Part shown: piece after piece, positions 24,729 to 33,933 of the stretch
Position numbering within the stretch: the first letter of the stretch is position 1
Layout of the letters: each line of letters opens with the position of its first letter
DNA from: Natribaculum luteum
GTDB lineage: Archaea > Halobacteriota > Halobacteria > Halobacteriales > Natrialbaceae
Direction: 5' to 3'
Assembly: GCF_023008545.1 (NCBI RefSeq)
Contig: NZ_CP095397.1
Span: 1,178,001 to 1,242,000, forward strand
DNA length: 64,000 bases
The notes under the pieces: model-generated
Database searches by the model: none
What the model was told of the DNA's origin: nothing
The model's input: the letters and a program-made list of their open reading frames with translations, nothing else
Position numbers and translations under genes: made by a program

Positions 24729-26108
24729 CTACTCGCGCTCGCCCGCACCGAGTGCGCTCTCGCCGACCTTCTCGTGGCCCTCGATGACCTCCTGGCCGTC
24801 CATGTACGGGCGCAGCGCCTCGGGGATCGTGACCGTCCCGTCGTCGTTCTGGTAGTACTCGAGGATCGCCACCATCACGCGCGGCAGCGCCAGCCCCGAG
24901 GCGTTGAGCGTGTGGAGGTACTCGGCCGACTCGTGGCGCTCCGGACGGTACCGGAGACCGGCGCGTCTGGCCTGGAACTCCTCGAAGTTCGACGCGCTCG
25001 AGACCTCGAGCCAGCGGCCGCCCTCCTCGGGGCCGTCGGCCATGTCGTCGCCGGGTGCCCAGACCTCGATGTCGTAGGTCTTCGCCGACGCGAAGGTGAG
25101 GTCGCCGGTGCAAAGTTCGAGGATGCGGTAGGGGAGGTCGAGTCGGCGCAGGACCGCTTCTGCTTCCTCGAGCAGTCCCTCGAGGCGGTCGTAGCTGGTC
25201 TCGGGTTCGACGAAGTTGACGAGTTCGACCTTGTTGAACTGGTGGACGCGGACGATCCCGCGCGTCTCGGTGCCGTGTTCGCCGGCCTCGCGGCGGAAGT
25301 TCGGCGTGTACGCCTGGTGTTTCAGCGGCAGGTCGTCGTCGAGGAGGATCTCGCCGGCGTACATGTTCGTCACCGGCACCTCGGCGGTCGGACAGAGCCA
25401 GAGGTCGTCGTCCTCGTAGTCCTCGTCGTTGCTACCGCCGAGCCGGTAGGCGTCGTCGGCGAACTTCGGGAGTTGACCGGTGCCGCGCATCGACTCGCTT
25501 TTGACGGGCACCGGCGGGAAGACGTCGACGTACCCCTGCTCGCGGTGGACGTCGAGCATGAACTGGATCAGCGCGTGCTCGAGCCGTGCGCCGTCGCCCT
25601 TGAGGAAGTAAAAGCCCGCGCCCGTGGTCTTCGCACCGCGGTCTTCGTCGATGACGTCGAGGTCCTCGCCGAGGTCGTAGTGGGGGACGACCTCGTCGGG
25701 CAGGTCACGCAGGTCGTCGAAGCCCCAGCGGCGGCGTTCGACGTTGTCAGACTCGTCCTCGCCGACGGGGACGCTCTCGTGGGGCACCTGCGGGAGTTCG
25801 TACATCGCCGCCTCGAGTTCGGCCTCGAGTTCGCCCGCCTCCGTCTCGACTTCCTCGAGTTCGGCCTTGAGTGCGCTCGATTTCTCGATGGCTTCCTCGG
25901 CCTCCTCGTCTTTGCCCGCCTGTTTGAGCTGGCCGATCTGCGAGCTCACTTCGTTGCGTTCGTGTCGCAGTTCGTCGCCGCGGGCTTTCAGTTCGCGCCA
26001 CTGTTCGTCGAGGTCGAGCACCGCCTCGAGGTCGACGTCGGCACCTCGGTTGTCGAGGGCCTCGCGCACCTCCTCGGGGTGCTCACGTAGATAGGTCCGG
26101 TCGAGCAT
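24729..26108 (-). CDS. serS: Seryl-tRNA synthetase
   Basis: A class II synthetase that charges tRNA-Ser and tRNA-Sec-like substrates with serine. The 459-residue protein has the long antiparallel coiled coil at residues about 25-105 (KARGDELRHERNEVSSQIGQLKQ...) that grips the tRNA variable arm. The class II core includes PNFRREAGEHGTETRGIVRVHQFNKVE and the C-terminal SGLALPRVMVAILEYYQNDDGTVTIPEALRPY. It is the bacterial/common type, not the rare methanogen type. It is convergent with the broken PIN gene. Confidence 0.96.
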   Translation of the reverse strand: MLDRTYLREHPEEVREALDNRGADVDLEAVLDLDEQWRELKARGDELRHERNEVSSQIGQLKQAGKDEEAEEAIEKSSALKAELEEVETEAGELEAELEAAMYELPQVPHESVPVGEDESDNVERRRWGFDDLRDLPDEVVPHYDLGEDLDVIDEDRGAKTTGAGFYFLKGDGARLEHALIQFMLDVHREQGYVDVFPPVPVKSESMRGTGQLPKFADDAYRLGGSNDEDYEDDDLWLCPTAEVPVTNMYAGEILLDDDLPLKHQAYTPNFRREAGEHGTETRGIVRVHQFNKVELVNFVEPETSYDRLEGLLEEAEAVLRRLDLPYRILELCTGDLTFASAKTYDIEVWAPGDDMADGPEEGGRWLEVSSASNFEEFQARRAGLRYRPERHESAEYLHTLNASGLALPRVMVAILEYYQNDDGTVTIPEALRPYMDGQEVIEGHEKVGESALGAGERE

Positions 26109-26208
26109 TCGTACGCGTCGGTTCTTTGCGCCGCGGCAAAACCGTATCGGAAGTGTGCCAGACGAGCACACGACGTGTCGTGTGAACGCCCGCCACCCGG
26201 AGCCGCGA

Positions 26209-27501
26209 TCAGGGCCAGAGGCCGCGTGCGTCGTGTGCCGCGGCGAGTCGCGAGAGCGCGACGACGTACGTCGCGTCCCGCCAGGTGAGGTCGTCTGCGC
26301 CGTCGACCTCCCGTGCCACGGCGTTCCAGGCGGCGAGCATCTCCGTCTCGAGTTCCTCGCGGACCCGCTCGAGCGACCACGACCGCCGGTTGATGTCCTG
26401 GAGCCACTCGAAGTAGCTCACGGTGACGCCGCCGGCGTTGGCGATGATGTCTGGGATGACCGGGACGTCGCGCTCGTCGAGAATTTCGTCGGCTTCCGCG
26501 GTCGTCGGACCGTTCGCCCCCTCGACGACGAGGTCCGCGCCGACCTCGTCGGCGTTGTCGGCCGTCAGGACGTTCCCGACGGCCGCGGGGACGAGCACGT
26601 CGACGTCGAGTGTGAGCAGTTCGTCGTTGGATATCTCGTCGCCCTCGCCCTGTCGAGTGACGGCTTCCGGTTCTTCCTGGTGGGTCGGGATCGCCGAGAT
26701 GTCGAGACCGTCGGGGTCGTAGACGCCGCCGGTGACGTCACTGACGGCGACGACGTCCGCTCCCCACTCGTCGAGCAGTCGGGCAGCGTTGGCTCCGACG
26801 GAGCCGAATCCCTGGACGGCGACGGTCGCTCCCTCGAGCGATCGATCGTAGAAGTCGAGGGCCTCGCGCGTGACGATGGCGACCGAACGGCCGGGCGCTT
26901 CCTCCCGGCCGTAGGAACCGCCGATGACCGGTGGCTTGCCGGTGACGACGCCGGGCGTGGTCTCGCCTTGCTGCATCGAGTAGGCGTCCATGAACCACGC
27001 CATCTCCTGGCTGCCGGTCCCCATGTCGGGTGCGGGGATGTCGTGTTCGGGGCCGACAACCGTCCGGAGCTCCTGTGCGAGCCGGCGCGTGAGGCGTTCG
27101 GTCTCGGCCTCGCTCAACGCCTTGGGGTTGACGACGACGCCGCCTTTCGCCCCGCCGAAGGGCAGATCCATCACCGCGCACTTCCAGGTCATCCACATCG
27201 CCAGCCCGATACACTCCGCCTCGGTAACGCCGGGGTGGTAGCGCATGCCCCCTTTGAACGGGCCGCGGACGCCGTCGTGCTGGGCGCGGTAGGCGGTGGC
27301 GATCTCGACCGAGCCGTCGTCGCGCTCGAAGGGAACCATCACGCGGTGGACGCGAGACGGGTGCCTGAGCCGCTCGAGCGTCGTCGGGTCGACGTCGACG
27401 AGCGCGCTCGCTCGCTCGAGCTGTGAAAGTGCCGTCGAGAGAACGTCGTCCTCGCTGCCGACGTCGTCACGCCTCGTGGCGATCGACCTGTCCGGGGCCA
27501 T
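26209..27501 (-). CDS. gdhA: Glutamate dehydrogenase (Glu/Leu/Phe/Val family)
   Basis: Catalyses reversible oxidative deamination of glutamate to 2-oxoglutarate with NAD(P). The 430-residue protein shows the substrate-binding [11 protein letters not shown], the catalytic-Lys segment [16 protein letters not shown] and the Rossmann glycine motif [15 protein letters not shown]. The ATG at 27501 ([13 protein letters not shown]) is chosen; it follows the stop codon of the rubredoxin-like gene by one base, so the two are co-transcribed. Coenzyme choice (NAD or NADP) cannot be told from sequence here. Confidence 0.92.
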   Translation of the reverse strand: MAPDRSIATRRDDVGSEDDVLSTALSQLERASALVDVDPTTLERLRHPSRVHRVMVPFERDDGSVEIATAYRAQHDGVRGPFKGGMRYHPGVTEAECIGLAMWMTWKCAVMDLPFGGAKGGVVVNPKALSEAETERLTRRLAQELRTVVGPEHDIPAPDMGTGSQEMAWFMDAYSMQQGETTPGVVTGKPPVIGGSYGREEAPGRSVAIVTREALDFYDRSLEGATVAVQGFGSVGANAARLLDEWGADVVAVSDVTGGVYDPDGLDISAIPTHQEEPEAVTRQGEGDEISNDELLTLDVDVLVPAAVGNVLTADNADEVGADLVVEGANGPTTAEADEILDERDVPVIPDIIANAGGVTVSYFEWLQDINRRSWSLERVREELETEMLAAWNAVAREVDGADDLTWRDATYVVALSRLAAAHDARGLWP

Positions 27502-27502
27502 C

Positions 27503-27646
27503 TCACTCGAGTGGCATCGATCGGTTACGGAACGTAGCGCCGCAGACGGGACACTCGCCAGGGTGTGTCGTCGAAAGGACCGTATTTCCACAGTCGAGGC
27601 ACTCGTAGGTCGATTCCGTCTTGGGGTCGTATTCGGCGTCCATCAT
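27503..27646 (-). CDS. Rubredoxin/rubrerythrin-like small zinc-ribbon protein
   Basis: A 47-residue protein, [20 protein letters not shown] at its start, with CLDC and CPVC knuckles (C-x2-C ... C-x2-C) typical of the rubrerythrin-like rubredoxin fold. It may hold iron or zinc. It lies one base upstream of the glutamate dehydrogenase start on the same strand. An A+T-rich element near 27690-27700 on the minus strand is a plausible promoter for the pair. Haloarchaea have many such small zinc-finger proteins and the role is unknown. Confidence 0.8.
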   Translation of the reverse strand: MMDAEYDPKTESTYECLDCGNTVLSTTHPGECPVCGATFRNRSMPLE

Positions 27647-27753
27647 GGTGCAGGCCGGCCACCGGCGGTGTCGGTGGTCCGTGTGGCAATTTTTGCTACG
27701 GTAATGAAAGAAGACAGTGGTTGAATACGCCACCCGTAACCGACCGGGTGGGT

Positions 27754-30537
27754 TCAGTATTCAACCCCCTGGGCGACGGCGGCGTCGTCGAACAGCACCG
27801 AGAACAGTTTTCGCTGGACCGTCCGGGTGTGATTCGAGAACGCCGTCGACGAGATCCCGAGCGAGGACGCCACCTCCTCGCCGGTCTGTCCCCGCGGCGA
27901 CTCGAAAAAGCCGGCGTGGTAGGCCGTCCGGACGACCTCGAGTTGCCGATCGGTCAGCGACCCGAGGACGTCGTCCTCGAGTCGGTCCCGGGTCGTCGGC
28001 GTACCGCCGCGCTCCCGGCGGGAGACGAGCGTCGCGTCCGCGTAGGTCGTCCGGACGAGGTCGTCGACGGCGTTCGTCTCGACCGACGACGGCACCTGGA
28101 TCGTCATCGTCGCGCTGTCGGCGTCCGCGACGAGGTTCCGGACGACCGCTCCGTGTTCGACGAGGCGAGTCGCGACGAACGGCCGCGAGAGCAGCAGGCG
28201 AATCAGGCCGCCGTTCTCGCCGTGGTTGACGACTCGTGCGTCTTCGACGGCCATGAACGAGGCGGCGCGATCGACCACCCGATCCGGATCGCCGTCGGAG
28301 ACGGTCGCGAACGCGAGGACCCCGTCTGTCACCCGCTGGAGCCCACCCTCGAGTTCGATCGTACACGCCTGTTCGCTCGCGAGCCGAACGAAGACGTCGC
28401 TCGAGTCGGCCGTCTCGTAGGTAAGTTCGACGACTCGACCGCCCATAAGGGCGTTTTTCCGCTCGACGGAGCTGATCCCCGAGGCGATCGTCTCGCCGAG
28501 TTCCCGGAGGACGGATCGCGCCGTCTCGTCGAACGCCGCCGCCCGGTCGGCGTACACCGTCAGCGCGCCGTACCCGACCTCGTCGTACGACAGCGGCACG
28601 CTCACGGCGGACTGGAAGCCGCGGGTAAGCGCCTCCGAGCGCCAGGGTTCCTCGCGAAGGCCGTCCGCGACGTTCTCGACGACCGTCGGCTCGTTCGTCG
28701 CGAGCGTCCGCTCGCCCGGATCGGTCCCGGCCGTGTCGGTGCCGAGCACGTCGAGGTAGCCCTCCCCGTCACCGGCCCACGCGCGCGGGTCGGCGGCGAC
28801 GTCCGCCTCGCCGATCCAGGCGAACGCGAACCGGTCGGGGCCGGTCAGCCGGTCGCAGACGGCTCGTTCGATCTCCTCGCGTGTATCGGCCTGGACGACG
28901 TCCTGGCCGATCTCGCGGATGACCTCGTTGATCCGGTTGAGTTCGGTCAGCTGGCGGTTCCGTCGCTGCAGTTCCTGGTCGCGCTCGCGTAGCGTCGACT
29001 CCCGCTCGACGCGATCGAGGGCGGCTTCCGCCGTGGCGGCGAGCAGGTCCGCGACCTCGCCTGTCACCTCGTCGATCTCGTCTGCCGTCTCCGAGCCGAC
29101 GAGGAAGACGCCGTGGTCGCCAAGCGGCGCGACGACAGCGCTCTGGACCTCGTGTGCGGTGGTCGTCCACCGGCTGAGATCGTCGAACGTCCGGGCGTCG
29201 TTGTTCACGAACGTGGTCGAGATCACGCTCCCGTCGCCGGGCCACCGGGGGCCGGGCTGGCCGTCGAACGTGGCCATCGACTCGGTGTACGCCGTCGGCC
29301 GGAGGACGTTCCGCCCGGCGTCGAAGAGGTAGATCGCCGCAGTCGGCAAATCGAGGACGTCCGCGGCGTCGTCGACGACGCGGTCGGCGATCTCTCCTTT
29401 GTTCTCGGCGTACAGCAGTTCGCGGGCGGTGTCCTGCAACGACGTGAGCGCGCGCTCGCGCTGTTTTCGCGTCGTCACGTCCCGACAGCTAAACAGCGTC
29501 GTCCCGTCCTGAATCGACACCTCCCGGACGTTGACCAGCAGCGTGTGTTCGCGACCGGCCCTGTCGGTCGCCGTACACTCGAGGTTCGTGAGGACGCCCT
29601 CGGCCTCGAGGTCGGGCTCGTCGTAGAGATCGTCGCCGAGCAGGGCGTCGATCGTCCCCATCTCGTGGATCTCGTCGGCCGTGTAGCCGAAGATGAAGTG
29701 GACGTTCGGGCAGACGTAGGTAAACTCGCCGTCGTCGTCGGTGAGCAACACCGTGTCGGTCATGTTGTTCAGCGTGACCCGGTGGAGTTCCTCCGAGCGA
29801 CGGAGTTCGGACTCGAGTCGCGCCCGTTCGGTGACGTCCCGGCCGTGGACGACGACGCCGTCGACGCCGTCCGCGAGGATCGGCCGGAACGACAGCGACA
29901 GCGTCGTCTCGCCGCCGGCGGCCGTGACCGTCCGGTCGAGGCGATCCTCGTGGCGGGCGCGCTCGAGGGCGGTCTCGAGGGTCTCGCGGGCCGGTTCGCT
30001 CCAGCAATCGAGCGTCGCGAACGGCCCGCAAACCGGGCCAAATCGGTCTCGAACGGCCGCGTTCGTCTCGGCGACCGTGCCGTCCGGCTCGAGTACCCAC
30101 AGGAACGTCGCCGAATCGGCAGCGAGCGCGTCGAACCACCGTGCTCGCTCGTGTCGCTCGCGCTGGCGGTCACCCCAGTCGATCGCACCATCGATCCGAT
30201 CGACGAGCGTCGACTCGCGGTCGTCGAAGGGGACGTAGGCCGTCGCCCCCGCCTCGACCGCCGCACCGGCGAGAGCCTCGTCGCCGTCGCGCGGGACGAA
30301 GACGATCGGGAGGTCGGGGCGCTCCCCGCGGATTCGCTCGAGAACGGACAGTCCGCGATCGTCGGACGCCGACGCGTCGCAGACGAGACAGCGCACGTCG
30401 CCGTCGAGGGCTGCGTCCGGCGACCACTCGACGAGGTCGAACGCTCGATTGGCAGCGGACAGCACGGACCGAACCGCGTCGGTCCAGTCGCGATCCCCGA
30501 CCAGGGCGACCGCGGGCGTACCTCCGGTAGCAGGCAT
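27754..30537 (-). CDS. PAS/GAF sensor with HTH_10 bacterio-opsin-activator DNA-binding domain
   Basis: A 927-residue cytoplasmic sensor-regulator. In order: a receiver-like domain lacking a clear phospho-acceptor Asp (residues about 8-120), PAS (about 130-235), PAS (about 245-370, LHRVTLNNMTDTVLLTDDDGEFTYVCPN), GAF (about 385-530), a coiled coil, GAF (about 555-690), the Bat-type region (about 700-860) and the C-terminal HTH_10 domain (LTDRQLEVVRTAYHAGFFESPRGQTGEEVASSLGISSTAFSNH). Relatives such as Bat respond to light or oxygen; its signal is unknown. It is divergent from an MBL hydrolase with about 100 bases between starts, a likely regulatory target. Confidence 0.9.
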   Translation of the reverse strand: MPATGGTPAVALVGDRDWTDAVRSVLSAANRAFDLVEWSPDAALDGDVRCLVCDASASDDRGLSVLERIRGERPDLPIVFVPRDGDEALAGAAVEAGATAYVPFDDRESTLVDRIDGAIDWGDRQRERHERARWFDALAADSATFLWVLEPDGTVAETNAAVRDRFGPVCGPFATLDCWSEPARETLETALERARHEDRLDRTVTAAGGETTLSLSFRPILADGVDGVVVHGRDVTERARLESELRRSEELHRVTLNNMTDTVLLTDDDGEFTYVCPNVHFIFGYTADEIHEMGTIDALLGDDLYDEPDLEAEGVLTNLECTATDRAGREHTLLVNVREVSIQDGTTLFSCRDVTTRKQRERALTSLQDTARELLYAENKGEIADRVVDDAADVLDLPTAAIYLFDAGRNVLRPTAYTESMATFDGQPGPRWPGDGSVISTTFVNNDARTFDDLSRWTTTAHEVQSAVVAPLGDHGVFLVGSETADEIDEVTGEVADLLAATAEAALDRVERESTLRERDQELQRRNRQLTELNRINEVIREIGQDVVQADTREEIERAVCDRLTGPDRFAFAWIGEADVAADPRAWAGDGEGYLDVLGTDTAGTDPGERTLATNEPTVVENVADGLREEPWRSEALTRGFQSAVSVPLSYDEVGYGALTVYADRAAAFDETARSVLRELGETIASGISSVERKNALMGGRVVELTYETADSSDVFVRLASEQACTIELEGGLQRVTDGVLAFATVSDGDPDRVVDRAASFMAVEDARVVNHGENGGLIRLLLSRPFVATRLVEHGAVVRNLVADADSATMTIQVPSSVETNAVDDLVRTTYADATLVSRRERGGTPTTRDRLEDDVLGSLTDRQLEVVRTAYHAGFFESPRGQTGEEVASSLGISSTAFSNHTRTVQRKLFSVLFDDAAVAQGVEY

Positions 30538-30639
30538 CGATCTACCTATTCGACCGCTGGCAAAACCGTTGTCGGCCTCGTTCCGTGCGCACCTTGCGCA
30601 GACGACAGTATTTATCACATCGGGACTCGCGTTTCGGGT

Positions 30640-31563
30640 ATGGAAGCTGGCGACGTCCGAAAAGTCACGAGCGGCGACTGTTCGGACCTCTACTACGTCG
30701 ACACCGGAATGTACGGCACCAGCGAGTACGGCGCAGCCTACGTCCTCGACAGCGAGCGCCCCGCAGTCGTCGAGACCGGGATCGGGACGAACTACGAGTA
30801 CATCCTCGAGGCGCTCGAGGAGGTCGGCATCGACCGCGACGAACTCGAGGTCGTCGCCGTCTCGCACATCCACCTCGACCACGCTGGCGGCGCGGGCTTT
30901 CTCGCCGACGCCTGCCCGAACGCCGACGTCTACGTGCCAGCAGTCGGCACGGCCCACCTCGTCGACCCCGAACGGTTAGTCGAGGGAACGAAAACGGCCG
31001 TCGGCGACCAGTGGGAGTTCTACGCGGAGCCGAAACCGATTCCCGAAGAGCGGATCGTCGAACTCGAGGACGGCGACGTGATCGACCTCGGCAACCACGA
31101 ACTCCGGGTCCACGCGACGCCGGGCCACGCCCCCCACCACGTCGTGTTCGAAGATTCCGCGAACGACGCGATCTTCGTCGCCGACGCGGCGGGCATCTGG
31201 GTGCCGGCACGCGAGGAGATCGTCGAGACCTCGCCGCCCTCGCAGTTCAACTTCGACCGGTGTCTCGAGGACGTCGAGACGCTGAAATCGCTCGATCCGG
31301 ACGTCCTCCTGTACACCCACTTCGGTCCCCGCGAGGTGGGCGACGACGCGACCGCGGCGCTCGAGGAGTACAAGGACGTCCTCACCGAGTGGGTCGAGGC
31401 GGTCGAGGCAAAACGCGACGAACTCGCCGACGACGAGGCGGTCATCGAGTACTTCGCCGACCGCCCACAGATGGCAGACGTCTGGGGCGAGCGCAAGGCA
31501 CGCGAGGAGCGGAAAATGAACACCCGCGGCGTCCTCGGCTACCTGGACTGGCGCGAGGAATGA
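30640..31563 (+). CDS. MBL-fold metallohydrolase
   Basis: A 307-residue zinc hydrolase with SHIHLDHAGG (HIHLDH at residues 76-81), TPGHAPHH and a later YTHFGP segment. An extra helical C-terminal region (about residues 245-307, rich in Glu/Lys, ending RKMNTRGVLGYLDWREE) is characteristic of haloarchaeal relatives. Substrate unknown. A TATA box (GTATTTATC near 30608-30616) places the transcript start close to the ATG at 30640. It is divergent from the HTH_10 regulator. Its TGA stop (31561-31563) is the duplicated target of a family B repeat. Confidence 0.88.
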   Translation: MEAGDVRKVTSGDCSDLYYVDTGMYGTSEYGAAYVLDSERPAVVETGIGTNYEYILEALEEVGIDRDELEVVAVSHIHLDHAGGAGFLADACPNADVYVPAVGTAHLVDPERLVEGTKTAVGDQWEFYAEPKPIPEERIVELEDGDVIDLGNHELRVHATPGHAPHHVVFEDSANDAIFVADAAGIWVPAREEIVETSPPSQFNFDRCLEDVETLKSLDPDVLLYTHFGPREVGDDATAALEEYKDVLTEWVEAVEAKRDELADDEAVIEYFADRPQMADVWGERKAREERKMNTRGVLGYLDWREE

Positions 31564-31646
31564 TACTGATTGCTGTGACTGGTTGCCAACGCAACCGCAA
31601 GACGGTTCGCGGTTGCGGCGGTACAGACTCACAGCGATCGTTATGA
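31561..31646 (+). repeat. MITE-like repeat, family B, copy 2 (with TGA duplications)
   Basis: An 80-bp element at 31564-31643 between TGA 31561-31563 and TGA 31644-31646. The left TGA is the stop codon of the MBL hydrolase. Ends are TACTGATTGCTGTGA and its imperfect inverse TCACAGCGATCGTTA; the core has CGCAACCGC paired with GCGGTTGCG. Confidence 0.8.
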
Positions 31647-31787
31647 TACTGCTGGCCGACACAGGCCAGACGCCGATCGTGCTCGAGCGGGTCGAAACGC
31701 TCGCGGCGTGTCGAGCGAAATAAACGGTGTGTCGCGTGTTACGAGTTCCCTCACCTTTTATCTCGAGGGAGGTGCTGTCGGGGAGAT

Positions 31788-33740
31788 ATGAACTGGTGGG
31801 ACGCGGAACGCGAGTACACAGACGAGGTCATCGGGGAGACCACGCTTGGACGGATGTTCGAAGAGAGCGCCGAGCGGAACGCGAACCGGCCAGCACAGCG
31901 GTACAAAGGCGGCGTCTACGACCGGTCGCTGACCGAGTCCGTGCTTCCGGCGGCCCCGCGCGGGGAGTTTCAGGCCATCTCCTACGCCGAGATGCGCGAC
32001 GTCGTCCGAAACCTCGCAGCCGGCTTTCGCGACCTCGGCGTCGAGACCGGCGACCGCGTCGGCATGTTCTCGAACACCCGAATGGAGTGGGCCCAGACCG
32101 ACTTCGCGCTCCTCGCGGCGGGTGCCGTCGTGACGACCGTCTACACGGGCTCGTCGCCGGATCAGGTCCGCTACCTGCTCGACGATCCCGGGGCGACGGC
32201 CGTCGTCGTCGAGAACGAGGACGCACTCGAGTCGGTCCTCGAGGTCGACGACGACCTCGACCTCGAGTTCATCGTTTCGATCGATCGCCTCTCGCGGTAC
32301 GGCGACCGCGAGGACGTGCTGAGTCTGGCGGACGTCTACGAGCGCGGTGCCGAGACGTTCGACCTCGAGACCTACCAGACGTGGGTCGACGACCCCGAGT
32401 TAGACGACCTGGCGAGTCTGATCTACACGAGCGGGACGACGGGACAGCCCAAGGGCGTGCGGTTGACCCACTGGAACTTCCGTTCGAACGTCAACCAGAT
32501 CCGCAAGCGATTCGCGCCGCGGCCGGACAAGAGCACGGACCTGCCGTCGATCGACGAGCACGCGCAGACGGTCTCGTACCTGCCGCTGGCGCACGTCTTC
32601 GAGCGGACGGCAGGACACTTCCTCATGTTCGCGAGCGGGGCGTGCGTGGCCTACGCCGAGAACCCGGACACGCTCCAGGAGGACTTCAGCGCCGTCGAAC
32701 CGAACGCGGCGACGAGCGTTCCGCGAGTCTACGAGAAGATCTACGACGCCATCCGCGAGCAGGCCAGCGAGTCGCCGACGAAACAGCGGATCTTCGAGTG
32801 GGCGACCGACGTCGGTCGCGAGTACCAGGAGACCGACTCGCCGGGACCGGCGTTGCGGGCCAAACAGGCGATCGCTGACAGGCTCGTCTTCTCGCAGGTC
32901 AGGGAGGCACTCGGCGACAACGTCGAACTCCTGATCAGCGGCGGCGGCAGCCTCTCGCCGGAGCTGTGTACCCTCTATCACGCGATGGGCCTGCCGATCT
33001 ACGAGGGGTACGGCCTCACCGAGACGGCACCCGTCATCACGGTAAACCCGCCCGAAGAACCGAAGATCGGCACGATCGGCCCGGCCGTGGTCGACGTCGA
33101 GTTGAAGGTCGACGAGCGGGTCGTCGACCAGAGCGCCTTCGACGACCCCGGCGAGGTCGGTGAACTGCTCGTGCGCGGACCGAACGTGACCGACGGCTAC
33201 TGGAACGACCCCGACGCGACCACACAGGCGTTCACCGAAGACGAGGACGGCAAGCGGTGGTTCCGGACCGGCGACGTCGTCCACCTGCGCCCGGACGGCT
33301 ACGTCGAGTTCCGCGAGCGCGCAAAGCAGATCCTCGTGCTCTCGACCGGCAAGAACGTCGCCCCCGCGCCGATCGAGGACGCGTTCGCCGCCAGCGAGGT
33401 CGTCGAACAGTGTCTGGTCGTCGGCGACGGCGAGAAGTTCGTCGGCGCGTTGCTCGTCCCGAACGAGGACCACATCCGCGAGTGGGCCGACGAGGAGGGA
33501 ATCGACCTCCCCGACGACCCCGAAGCGCTCTGTGGGGACGAGCGCGTCACCGAGTACGTCCAGGAGGAGGTCGACCGGATCAACCAGCAGTTCGAGAAAC
33601 ACGAGCAGATCAAGAAGTTCCGCATCGTTCCCCGCGAGTTCACCGAAGAAAACGACATGCTCACCCCCACGATGAAGAAGAAGCGACGTGTGATCATGGA
33701 TCGCTTCGAGGACCGGGTCGAGGAGATGTACGCCGAGTGA
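31788..33740 (+). CDS. Long-chain acyl-CoA ligase (AMP-forming), paralogue 1
   Basis: Activates fatty acids to acyl-CoA via an acyl-adenylate, feeding beta-oxidation. The 650-residue protein has the AMP-binding P-loop YTSGTTGQPKGVRLTH at residues 213-228, the YGLTET motif and the WFRTGDVV and KNVAPAPIE segments around the hinge. It starts MNWWDAEREYTDEVIG; a TTTTATC box near 31755-31761 supports a leader of only a few bases. It is followed 193 bases downstream by a close paralogue on the same strand. The chain length accepted cannot be told. Confidence 0.9.
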   Translation: MNWWDAEREYTDEVIGETTLGRMFEESAERNANRPAQRYKGGVYDRSLTESVLPAAPRGEFQAISYAEMRDVVRNLAAGFRDLGVETGDRVGMFSNTRMEWAQTDFALLAAGAVVTTVYTGSSPDQVRYLLDDPGATAVVVENEDALESVLEVDDDLDLEFIVSIDRLSRYGDREDVLSLADVYERGAETFDLETYQTWVDDPELDDLASLIYTSGTTGQPKGVRLTHWNFRSNVNQIRKRFAPRPDKSTDLPSIDEHAQTVSYLPLAHVFERTAGHFLMFASGACVAYAENPDTLQEDFSAVEPNAATSVPRVYEKIYDAIREQASESPTKQRIFEWATDVGREYQETDSPGPALRAKQAIADRLVFSQVREALGDNVELLISGGGSLSPELCTLYHAMGLPIYEGYGLTETAPVITVNPPEEPKIGTIGPAVVDVELKVDERVVDQSAFDDPGEVGELLVRGPNVTDGYWNDPDATTQAFTEDEDGKRWFRTGDVVHLRPDGYVEFRERAKQILVLSTGKNVAPAPIEDAFAASEVVEQCLVVGDGEKFVGALLVPNEDHIREWADEEGIDLPDDPEALCGDERVTEYVQEEVDRINQQFEKHEQIKKFRIVPREFTEENDMLTPTMKKKRRVIMDRFEDRVEEMYAE

Positions 33741-33933
33741 GTGCTGCACCTCGTCGCTCGTCGTCCCGCTCGAGCGAGACTATCGAGAGCGAGGAAGTAT
33801 TCTATAAAGTGTAACAAGTTATGCGAGAAGCCGCCTACTCGAGCGGATTTTTACTCACTGTTGCCCGATAGAAGTACAGTAATATCACGTTTTTGGTCAT
33901 AACTATCCCTATAATTCATGAGAGTGTAGTTCC

